This document shows positions 22,273 to 32,579 of a stretch of 44,712 bases of DNA, one piece after another (within the stretch, counting starts at the first letter, position 1; each line of letters opens with the position of its first letter). Below the pieces are notes generated by a model that made no database searches, was not told where the DNA came from, and saw only the letters and a list, made by a program, of their open reading frames with translations. This DNA is from Larix sibirica. Taxonomy: Eukaryota > Streptophyta > Pinopsida > Pinales > Pinaceae. The stretch spans positions 1-44,712 of the forward strand of contig NWUY0305066792.1 in NCBI GenBank assembly GCA_004151065.3. The letters run 5' to 3'. The translations under genes and the position numbers were made by a program.

Positions 22273-23183
22273 ATAACAAAGCTGGTTTTGTGGAAATAAA
22301 TAGGAAAGGCTTGCTTGACCAAAGGGAGGGCAAGGCATAAGATGCATTTGAAAAAGGGTAAATAACTGCATTTAAACAGGTTTCTTTATGGTTCCCCGGT
22401 CTGTTAAGTTGATGCCATACCCAGTGAAGAGTGTGTGAAAGCATCGATCGCAAGAAATATATGATGCGGTTCCTGTGTCCAATTGGTTCCTCCCCTCGTT
22501 GCCCACTCAATAGCAATTATATCTGGTCTCTCTATATAAATGGTCATATCTTACCCGTAAAACATTAGCTTTGTTGGTTAGCCCCTCTATACCCTATACT
22601 GAATCAATGGGTTAAACGGCTCAAAGGGGGTATAAGGCTCCAACGAGGGCTTGTGTCTAAGGTAAGCTTTAACTGCTGGGTCTACTGAGATAAGTGACCT
22701 TTTGTTGGCTCTCCCATCTGTTTAATAGCTCCTGTCCTGACTCCTCATAGCTGATACCTGTGTAACTTTATCGGAGGTGTAGGGGCTTTTTCAAGGTGTA
22801 AATATTGGTGTAATCTAGTTATTAGAGGGATTCTTATATCCAAGTCTTAGCAAGCATGGATGTTTAAGATCATAATATAGATAAAAAGATGTAAACTCAT
22901 AATCTGTCTGACTAAGGTATGTATCTGTACCACGAGCATAATAAGCAGGCTGCTCCTCTCGATCAGGAACATTCTAATCTGGTGCTGCTCCTGGCACCTT
23001 GACTTCTGCTGGTTATTGGACTTAAACAACTGTAGCATCAAGATAAGAATAAACTACTGAATCAAAGGCCAAAATCTCTATGTGTTCCTAGGTGTTCCTC
23101 TAGTAGCGTAGCCCATACTATAGTCTGCTCTCCCTTAGGTGACTGTCCTGTAGTTGGTTCTGCATGTAGTGGTACCCGACGAT

Positions 23184-23221
23184 GTGGTTGTTCTTTACTA
23201 TAGTGGTTGTTCTTTAATATA
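23184..23221 (+). repeat. 19-bp tandem duplication
   Basis: The unit gtggttgttctttactata (23184-23202) is followed directly by gtggttgttctttaatata (23203-23221), with one mismatch. Confidence 0.9.
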
Positions 23222-23957
23222 GGCATATGGTTGTTGTTCCTGCTCGATCAGAGAGAAATATGGGTATAATTAAGTGTACAAAGGTGATGTAAATAATATA
23301 TATATAGCTAGTATCGTGCTTAGAATATGATGAATCGTAGTGGTTAGTATAGATTCTGTAATCTCCACGACGAGATATTCGTAAGTGACAAACACATTAT
23401 CAATGTATTAGGAGTCGTCCCTGCTGCCGTTTTTCCTATTTATAAGGGGGAAGGTGGAAACAAAAGAAACAATATCATGTAGAATAAGAAAATAAAATAA
23501 GTATCCGTGCACCTCATACACTCTCTTGTATTTTACGTGGACTGCTTGGGTTCCTTTAGTTGTTCCGTAGCGGTAAGTGCGGTGTGGTATGGCCTTTTTA
23601 TCTTCCGGTGATAAAATGGGGCAAATAATAGTTGAACTAGTTTAAGTCTCTGTAGTCTCACTAGTTTGAAATAAAATGGAAGAGGTTTTGGAATGTTCCA
23701 ACTAAAAAAAAACTTCCTTCGACGAGGAGACTGGCAACCCAAAGTGAAATGTAGAGATGCAATTATCACTGAATATATGCAATTATCATTGTAGCAACAC
23801 CTAGCATAAACACCTGGCATAAACACTTGAACCTACCGGCATGGAGTTAAAGGGCTGGCAGAGAGAAACGTGAAGAAAGGGGTTTCTGAACAAGAATCTC
23901 CAGTTTATTTCCCAGATGAGTTGGTTTTTTCATCGAAATTATCAAAATTAGGTATGG

Positions 23958-24000
23958 CGGCTGGAGCTCAGGGAGAAAGGATGAGGACTAGTTTATTTGT
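23958..24000 (+). repeat. Diverged direct repeat, copy 1
   Basis: The stretch ctggagctcagggagaaagg, then atgaggactagttt, matches 25308-25346 (ctggagcttagggagcaagg, then aaggggactagttt) with scattered differences. A second shared block, cactaatgttgttaactac near 24440-24460, recurs at about 25232-25252, upstream of copy 2. The order of the two blocks is therefore swapped between the loci. Confidence 0.7.
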
Positions 24001-24159
24001 GGCACTAGAGTCGTTATAAGAAAAAATTGCATTCTGGTAGGTTAGGTGGCACTAAGATTGCACTACTCATTACGACAAGTTCAACGTAGATATGCGAGTT
24101 TGGTCGAGCCTCTTGGAAGTTTGTTGTATAGGCATTTATCCGCATTCATTAAATTCGTA

Positions 24160-24632
24160 GTTGTCGGAGGCTCCACTAAAAACCCCATTTGCACTAACCT
24201 CTTGTCGGAGCTTCACACTTAGAAAACCTCGTACCTCACCAATGAATTGTGTTGGAGCCTATTACTACTCGCAAAGGAGGGAGCCTTTCCCACTAATTGA
24301 TTTTTGAACTTACACTAGCACCTTTACTACTAACAAATTGGGAGACTATGGCTACTATATTAGGCGCTTATTTACATATAGACCTACTAAGGCAATTGCA
24401 CAGGCGGCTTCTTAATGAAATACTGCTAATTAGAACTAGTGCACTAATGTTGTTAACTACAGCAATAAGTCTCATTTATAAAGGCCCAAGGCTAATGCAA
24501 CTAGTTGGACTAAATCCTGTTGGTGAAACTGATTTCTTTAGCCAAGGCAGAGTGCATGGGCTTTACTCTACGCAGATAGGTAGGAGGCACCCAATAGCAG
24601 ATAGTGTTGAAATAGGCCTTCTTCATACATAG
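24160..24632 (+). repeat. Degenerate ggagcc...cactaa array with 111-codon frame
   Basis: The words gtcggag, gttggagcc and gggagcc followed by cactaa or similar recur about every 30-50 bases from 24162 to 24340. The array runs into an open frame (24297-24632, TTG as first codon) of 111 codons, rich in Leu, with a hydrophobic middle (LIRTSALMLLTTAISLIY). The DNA words aactagt, gcactaat and ggcc inside it also recur, so the open frame is probably incidental. No family was recognised. Confidence 0.35.
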
Positions 24633-24926
24633 AGAGAGAGTTTCTGTATAGGAGCATAGTCCCAGGTCAAGGCAGCACCCCGAAAGTAGATGAAATATGA
24701 AGGGTCTATTTAATTACAGAGAAAAGCCAGTTGATCAATGAGCGGGTAGTTCCTCGGACCCCTAATAAAGGAGTTTGTTACAAAGGTGCGGAGCGCTCGA
24801 CCATAAGGGAGAGGAAAAACGTGAAATGAGATAAGTTTGGAAATCCTTCAACCACAAACAAACATGGATTCAAAAACTGGTTTTTATTTAGGGAATGGGT
24901 GGTGCTAAGGAGATCACTTATTATAA

Positions 24927-24950
24927 AATGGAAAAGTTAAAGATATGCGA
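24927..24950 (-). repeat. Copy of dispersed ~30-bp motif
   Basis: Read on the minus strand this gives tcgcatatct followed by ttaacttttccatt, which is the full motif minus the central acg. Confidence 0.65.
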
Positions 24951-25452
24951 TTTAGACCAAAATAGCAAAGGAGTTAGGGGAATGAGAGGTGCTACTACCT
25001 ACAAACTCACACTGGGGACTGACTACATCAACTGACTACATAATATGCATATTCAGATGACAAATCCTACCTTTATATTCTCCTTTTGGTTAAGAAAACA
25101 ACAAAAAACATAACTTTCTTTCTTTCGAAGTTCATGACCTTTCTTTATCTTATTTCGCTGGGGACACATAGTTTAACTACATACAAGTTGCACTAATCAG
25201 ATTGAAATATAGATAGAACTTCTTCTTATGCACACTAATGTTTGTTAACTACTGCAGCGAGAAGATAAGTATCATTTCTAATGGGAATGAAATTCTAGTT
25301 TCTTCACTGGAGCTTAGGGAGCAAGGAAGGAAGGGGACTAGTTTCTTTTGAAAAAGAGAATGGAAACTAACTACTTACTACCTATTAGGGCTTTTAACTT
25401 GGATTGAACTCGGAGGGCATGGGACTAAAAAAGCATAGATTACAAATTCTTA

Positions 25453-25476
25453 CAATGGCAAGGACGTAGAGATGCG
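25453..25476 (-). repeat. Copy of dispersed ~30-bp motif
   Basis: On the minus strand the copy reads cgcatctctacg followed by tccttgccattg. Both halves are recognisable with a few substitutions. Confidence 0.6.
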
Positions 25477-25499
25477 CTTATCATATAGATATGTGAGTG

Positions 25500-25940
25500 A
25501 TTCTGTTCCAACTTGGATCGACTATCGGCATTACACCTGGCCTGGCCTACTAGCAAGTACCGGGAATGCATGGATAACCTGGATTGACTGCATCAACTAG
25601 CGGTATCAGCAATGGACCCCATGTCTATTACCTTGTAGCACTGACTGGAAATTTTATCACGTATAGTAAATGCACAAAGTATAGGTTTCAATGAATGCTC
25701 GGCTATTGGAAGAGACCCGGCGGCTGCTGCGATTCACTCGGCCCCGTCGTCCCGCCCCGGAAAAGGTAAACATATAAATGCAATATCGTAGGGATTATTC
25801 CCCTTGCGCCCCATTGGATAAATGTAGGAGTAAACCCCATTGGGATTGGAAAGGACCCTGCTTTTTTACTCCCTGCTGTTTCACTAGAGTGAGTTCCATG
25901 GAAGTAAGGCCTTAGAGACCGCGCCTTAATTAAGTCCATA
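25500..25940. repeat. ggattgactgcatcaact word block and short spacer
   Basis: From 25508 to 25660 the words ttggatcgact, ctggattgactgcat, caactagcgg and actgactgg recur. They match the word family at 11.2-11.45 kb (gggattgactgcattgact). The 78-codon minus frame at 25703-25939 lies beyond it and is not recognised. Confidence 0.45.
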
Positions 25941-26079
25941 CAGTAATAAACCTACTAGCGCTATCACAATCACCATCACCCACCTGTAAATGGGTCTCAT
26001 GTTTAGCAGGTTTATATGGGTAACACTTCTCATCTCCTTCCTATTAAAATGGGCACATTTCCACTTATATCTTATAATA

Positions 26080-29000
26080 AATATATATATATATGCCCGT
26101 ATCATATGTTAATGTGACTGGAAATGATACCGGCTATTTATTTGCTTACCAGCTAGCAATGATCTCCTGGGCGCTTACTTACTTACTATCGGCAGACTTA
26201 CTTATTGGAAATGATTTCTGTAAACCACTGGGAATGAGAGCTGTGTGATAATATGTATACACCCTTAGTTATGGAACTTACACTATCTGTTACTGGTTAG
26301 GTATTCCAGCTTATTTAATATGATAGACTAGTAAGAAAGGTGTAGTTACTGTGAGCTTAGTATCCTCCTTATTAAAATGTATTCACTATTCAGCTTATAT
26401 GGGATTAGAGCCTTATCATGAGCTTTGTAACTAATACTGAGCTCTTAGTACTAAGCATGCTTGATCCTTACTTATTATGGAAATGTGATATGTAAATTAC
26501 TGTGATTAACTAAGCTAGGATCTGTAACTGCTTGGTCATTGTAGTTATGTTAGCTATAATATGTTTTATTACCCTTATAGACCTATTGCTTTGATCTGAG
26601 GTTTTTAGTCTTACTTCATCATCTAATAGTGATAAGCTTTCACATGTCATATAATCAATGGAATTATTAGTACTAACAGCTTACATGAAGCTTATAGGTA
26701 AACACAGATTATAGATAAGAAGTGTTCATTATGGAAACATGATAACCTCTCTATTCAGACAAGCTAATACGTAAGCAGATGAAGTAACATGGTGGTGTTG
26801 TGTTCTTAACCATATTTAATATGTAACCTCCTTTTTATGGTTATACTTATAGTAGTAATCATCAGTATACGATATAAAGTTTACAGAAGGTATGAATACA
26901 GCTTATTATGACATAGCTATTTGCCTAAGTAAGGTTAAACCAAACCTCTTACATACAAGGTAATTGGAGAACGTTTACACTTAGTGCTAGTCTTTCTCTA
27001 AGCTTTTACGCTTATCATAGAGCTTTAACCACAGTGTCCATGTTCGTACAGTTAATCAGAGCCATTACGAGCTTTAAGGATCATACATATTAGGGTTCCA
27101 TGGGTGTGTATAACTATCATTTTCATTAGGGAATCATCGCTATACCTTTGTATTCACCAATACTAGTTACTTGCTGCTTACTTATGTTAGCTCTTAGCTA
27201 ATACTAGTTACCTAATAAATCATGTATCAGCTTAAAATACCATGGCTACTATGAATGTAAACAAGAAGCTAAGCATTGTACCAATACGGGCTCCACTATT
27301 TATCACATACTAAGTGGTATACATCATTGTATTTCTCTAATAGATAGTGTTAAGATATGATAGGGAATAAGCAGACACGTTATCTGTGCTTGTTTAACCG
27401 TGTTACTCATATTGAACAAATAAAAGTAATAATGGGATTCATTCTCTAACCTGACCTATTAGTAAGCTTAGAACCAATACTAGTAATCAGTAATTAAACT
27501 GTCTACATATCACTTAGTATCACCCTTTTATCCGTATTTCACCAATAGTACTCATATGCTTTAATGGGAATCATAGTAGTTAAGCAGAGTAAGATTTAAC
27601 CCATAGAGTAATCCCATTAGTGAGCTTGCTCGATCTCATCTGCCCAATTGGGATAGGATACTTGGAATTACGATCAATACACTTTATATAGCTATTCCCT
27701 TGGTACTAGCTCCATATTATGGAAACATAGAGGCACGGGTCTGAGCAGTGTTCATATCCGTAATCTAATGAGTACTCATATTATGTACGTTATTCATTAC
27801 GTAAATACAGTAAGTGTGCGCTTAAGCACTGTATTGAAAGCAAGAGGTTAGTGTTCATTATTGGTATATCATTACCTCATCATGTTAGTGCTTACAAGTA
27901 AACCTCGTGTTAATCTTACACAAAGCTGAATAGGGAGATACTGTGGGGTAAACATGAGGCTTAGAGATTACATGAATTAGCTGATACTTAAGGTGTGATA
28001 GCTATGACCCTTGTAATTACGTATATCACTGCTTATGAGCGCTTTATGTATATTAAATCACACTTATCTAACTATCATACTTGTTAACACTAGCTTGTTC
28101 TATATAAAAGGGAAATCATAGTAATAGAGTAAGCATCATACATAGCTTTATATGAGTAACATCATTAGCTAGAGCATGGGTAACTTTGAAGTATGACTAC
28201 CATAGCCTTTTTTAGATAGTGTATACATATTACTGATCTTACATTATGTTCTATCCCTTTCAGTGCCATTGGTTTCTGTTAAGCAGATTACAGAGTATGA
28301 AGAGTATAACTGAATATGAGATATAAGGGAATCTACTAGTAACTCAATATGTTATGGATAAACATACAGGTCTGTATTACGAGTAATGTAAACAGAATAG
28401 ACTACACTGTTTCCCTAATAATGATGTGTTTTTTCACAAATAGGTAACCATTAGACCATATCGTAATAAAACCTATGGAATTTACCCTAATCATTACCAG
28501 TATAAGCAATGGGCTAAGCTTGGAATTACTATGTTACGATGAGGCAACTTGTCTAACCTTATTACACCTATCTGGTTTCACAATGCTTGTTGCCTGTACT
28601 TGCGGTGCTTATACCCATATAAAATAAGTGTAATGAGAAACTCCATGTTTACAGAGGTTGAAGCTGTATTAAGCAATGGGATTCGATCTATGCTTGATTA
28701 TGGCTAATATGTTGCTTACACCTTACTTACTATGGCTAAATGTTCCTGTATTCCATAAAAAGAGTAAAGGTTTCAATGCTATTACTAGTATAAGTATAGA
28801 GCGCTTGTTATACCCTATTAACTAGTAATCACTGTTGTTATGCTTACATATTACGGAAAGAGCCAATCAATACTGATACTCATCATATAAAAGGGAATAC
28901 TAGATAGCTGTAAACCTGTAATAAATAAGAGGATGATCGTGATTACTTGCACAACATTCTATACAATACATTGGTTTCACTATTACTCTCTGCTTCTTGG

Positions 29001-30680
29001 ATAGGTGTATAAGTTTTTCCATAATAATCATATATGTATTACTGTTCTATTACATAGCTCAACTTATGTGGAATACGTCACTAATTACAGTATATTCATT
29101 ACGTAAACATCGTACTAAGCATTACAGTAACTCTAACCCTTCTACTTAAGCCCATTGATTACTCTGCTTATCTTGTATCTGCCTAATAAAGCCCATACTA
29201 ATCTAAGCTACTTTGAACCCTATTTATATTCCCTATTAAAGCTTATAGGTTTGTAGTAGTTGTTACAAAACAGCCTAATCACACTCTGTACATTAACTTA
29301 ACATAACTCCTTGTAAGCTTGTTTCCACGTACCTGATTCCCGTAATCATTACTACTAATCAATATGACAAGTAAACACATAGGTATTCTATTTGTACAAG
29401 CCCATTGAACCAAGCCTTATTCACTCTTATCTCAATACTAGCACTCAATTCAGCCTATTCAATGGAAAAAACAGTACTAGTTACGAACATATTGAACTTG
29501 TTTATATTCACTAAGTAGTAGCTAGTTTACCATAATGATTCAGCTGTGTTTACTCATAGTTAATACTACACCAGGTTAGCAGTAACATGGAAGCTCAGCT
29601 TACTTAGCACTATTTATTGGTTTGGCTTATTCCCTAATCAATGAAGATCCTTATTCCTATCATATTTAGACTGATAGACTCGTAGTAACAGCTTAGCATA
29701 ACATTGGTGTGATTAGATATGGTGTGCTTATAATGCTTTGTGACACTTAATGTGATCAGTGTAATTACAACAAGTAACAGTAATTACGTAATTAGTTACA
29801 TAACCATACCCTTTTGTCGTAGTTGCAAGTACCAATTAGGTTAGATTGAATAGATGAGCTTGATTACTACAACTAGTGAGTTCTATCTTATATCGATACG
29901 TGATGTACGAGTATGACATACAATGGCAGTATGATTACCATTAATGATATAAGCATATCCCTAATTAGTATCTCTATACAGGTTACTAGTTATGTTAGAT
30001 CACTGTATATGATTCACTATTCAGATTAGAGTTATGTATACTATCAAACTATTATGACCTTATAACACTCCTACACACTTATTACGTAAATGCTTATGAT
30101 AGTTTCATAGCTATAACATTAGTATCACTATTAACAATGACGGTAATGAGAAGGCTTACATAACCGTAAACAACATGAACTCCACTTGTTTGATCCGAGT
30201 AATCCTTTAGACTCATTCAGGCTTGTAAGCTCCTTGTTATAATTAATCTATCTTAATTAGGGAAACACATAAGCTGTATAGTAAAGCACTTTTATTAGTA
30301 GCACAAGTAATGGTAATGATAGAGACTTGGTATAGTATTAAAAACCCTTATTCCTTGTAAGTTAATAGAAGTGATACGTATCTGTATTACTTAAGCTGAA
30401 AGGGCTATGATATTGGAACCAATAGCTTGTATCAACATAACACATGAGCACTTCATGATTTGGTAGAAGTAACTGTAATAAAAGCACATAGATGAAAATG
30501 GTACGATAGCTATGGTTAAGTAACAAAAAGAACCCATAGTATAAGCATATCTGTAATGTCAAAGCTGATGAAACTAGAGCTATTCCATATCACGTATATA
30601 CATGGTTTTAAGAGTATAAACCATATACTAGTATAAGGTATGAAACAAGCATTGAACATGAGCAGCTAGCTTATAGGAAG
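26080..30680. repeat. TpA-rich word-biased island B
   Basis: About 4.6 kb shows the same behaviour as island A: stop-dense on both strands, few homopolymers, and TA steps of 12 and 10 in rows 28021 and 29761. ACTAGT appears about 11 times by eye. Its vocabulary differs slightly from island A: aagctta, attacgtaaa (27797, 29099, 30078), tatggaaaca, cttacata and actagtaa are common, while the tcgta words of island A are rarer. The phrase aagcttataggt occurs at about 26690 and 29239. No fixed repeat period was found by eye. The edges are approximate. Confidence 0.6.
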
Positions 30681-32210
30681 GAGAAATACGTCCTTTCCAT
30701 GGCAAGTATAACTTCCACCTTCCTCAATGTATGTGTCCGTCCCAAACCAAAATAATAATAAAATAAGTATCCATTACTTATAAAATAAGAGCTGTTTACT
30801 TACCATTTACATCACATTACCCACCCAATGGTAAAATATATAAGAGATCATATCTATATGTGATTATTCCGAAGATTTAATAAAATAAGTCTTCTTAAAG
30901 TAAGTCTTCTTATAATAGTAGTGTAATAATAGAGAGTGTTTCAAAAAAATGAATCTAATAAGTATTATCCCCGACTCCATGGGGTTTGTTCGAAAGGTTG
31001 GGACATCCCACCACACCAAAACATCCTCAACTCAAAGGGTGTTTTCGATTCGATAACGTGCAGCATGAGGCCCGATGATATCCATTGGGTTGGGCGTTAA
31101 TACACCATATTCAACATGAAGAGAACAAAGTTTAATCCATCCATGGCTGGTTTGGTTGGACCAGAAGATGACAACTTATTCTAATTTTATTTTCAAGTTG
31201 TTGCACGTGGACAATAATACGATATTATTGCATATCTACAATTACCTTTGCTATTTGAGGTGATCCTTCCCACTGATGGTAAATATGAAAATCCTACTAC
31301 TCTCATCTGGGATATAAAAGAAAATATATGGACATGGTTATAAGAAAAAAATGAGGACTAGCCGGTAAACCTAGTTTATAGTTCCTTCTTTTCATAGTTC
31401 CTAGTTATCATACTACTTGCATATCTACGTTGAACCTTTCCATTGTTACAAGAAATCAATACATTGATACTACTCTGCAAACGAGATATTGCATCTCTAC
31501 TGGTTGGGACATCCAAAACTTCCTCATTACACATTCTTTTTTCATAGTAAAAACATCTTTTTGATGGATCCGATGAAACACATATCGGGTATCTAAAATG
31601 GAGATTCTTACTTAAAATGGACATTTCCGAAGCTCTGCCCTTGGATAGCCTACTACTACCCTATGAGGATAGTTCCCCGCTATATGAGGAAGATGAGCGA
31701 TACTACCTGCTGATGAGGGTGCACAACCTATAGGGGTCTATTGGTATGTTCCCACTACCGATAGTTGAGATTCAACCAAATTCCTTGGCTGGCTAAAGGT
31801 CTAGTTCTTGCAAGTAAAGAAATAGTTGGTAAACCAAGAGAGTGTTTCATAGCATGCCCCTGGCTACTTGAGTATTCCTGGCTTATAGAGTTGTTACTAA
31901 ATGCTCCTAGGGTTCTGTTCTTTAGAGGGTAGGCCCTTCCCTTACACCTAGAACAGGAACTCACTCTGTATGCCATATGCCTGAGAGTTGAGGAGCTTAC
32001 CTTCTATTTCCCTTGATGGAGCTTCCCTTCCTTCCCTTCATGAGATGTTAGAGCAACCAACTAAACATAAACTGCGATAGTTCGTTAGGAGGGAAAAAGC
32101 TCGACCAAAGGGAGCTTGTTCTTAGTAGGAGGACAAGGGTGTAATAACAAGGAATAACAAAGACGTTTTCCCTCTCCTTCACTCAGATTGGCATACTAGT
32201 TTTATTAAGC
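30681..32210. other. Spacer with motif copies
   Basis: The block holds motif copies at 31228-31250, 31417-31445 (the best full copy) and 31489-31500, and the phrase ataagaaaaaaatgaggactag near 31338, which resembles words at 23985-24030. The minus frames of 82 codons (31376-31624) and 73 codons (31755-31976) carry no recognised domain. Confidence 0.5.
31417..31445 (+). repeat. Best full copy of dispersed ~30-bp motif
   Basis: It reads ttgcatatctacg followed by ttgaacctttccattg. Compared with the copy at 16044 the central agacg/tctacg part differs, but both halves are present. Confidence 0.7.
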
Positions 32211-32218
32211 ATTATGGA

Positions 32219-32578
32219 TTGTATGCAGCAGTTTACTATGGACAATTATTGGGTAAGCCTGCCTTTAACCATAAAAACAGAACCACATCACTGGGGCTCA
32301 TCGTTACCTCCTGGGGTTCATATGGGCGCCAGTCATGGGCGGTTCAGCCACAGTTACCACTTCTTCATAAAAGATGTGTCAACAATACAGTTGATTCGAC
32401 ATTGCTCTATCTTGTGATCTTCAGCACTCTTGCACGGGCAAATTTAGACATGAAGCACGTACCGCCATTGGGTAAGAGCGCTTTCATCAATACGAGTACA
32501 AGGGCAGATGTAGCTATTCCACCTTCTGCATTTACTACTAAGTTTATATTGGTGTACAGCGGCACGCCGGCCCTCTGA
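32219..32578 (+). other. Unassigned 119-codon open frame
   Basis: This is one of the longest open frames in the window. The first codon is ATT or the frame can begin earlier, since no ATG is at this position. The translation is of ordinary mixed composition (for example TTSLGLIVTSWGSYGRQSWA, then VPPLGKSAFINTSTRADVAI), unlike the low-complexity frames elsewhere. It could be a fragment of a transferred gene, but I cannot assign it to any mitochondrial, plastid or retroelement family. A 67-codon frame overlaps it in another frame. Confidence 0.25.
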
Positions 32579-32579
32579 T

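Larger units (their letters stand above)
22273..24150. other. Spacer with small repeats
   Basis: The phrase gggcaaggcataagatg near 22328 recurs with one extra base near 19126. A 19-bp tandem pair lies at 23184-23221. A brief Ala/Ser/Gly/Tyr-type reading lies near 22978-23025. The minus frame at 23533-23826 (97 codons) has no recognised domain and contains two dispersed repeat words (23560-23577 and 23741-23760). Confidence 0.45.
24633..25480. other. Spacer with motif copies and direct repeat copy 2
   Basis: A minus-strand copy of the ~30-bp motif lies at 24927-24950 (aatggaaaagttaa then agatatgcga), and another at 25453-25476. The word ggcatgggactaaaaa is shared by about 12436 and 25415. The phrase ctgactacatcaactgactacat near 25018 is a short imperfect tandem. 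No gene was recognised. Confidence 0.5.

Noticed and set aside
24278-24299. Shine-Dalgarno-like aaggagg before the 111-codon frame
   Set aside because: The first codon is TTG, the purine stretch belongs to the degenerate ggagcc array, and plant mitochondria do not depend on such sites.
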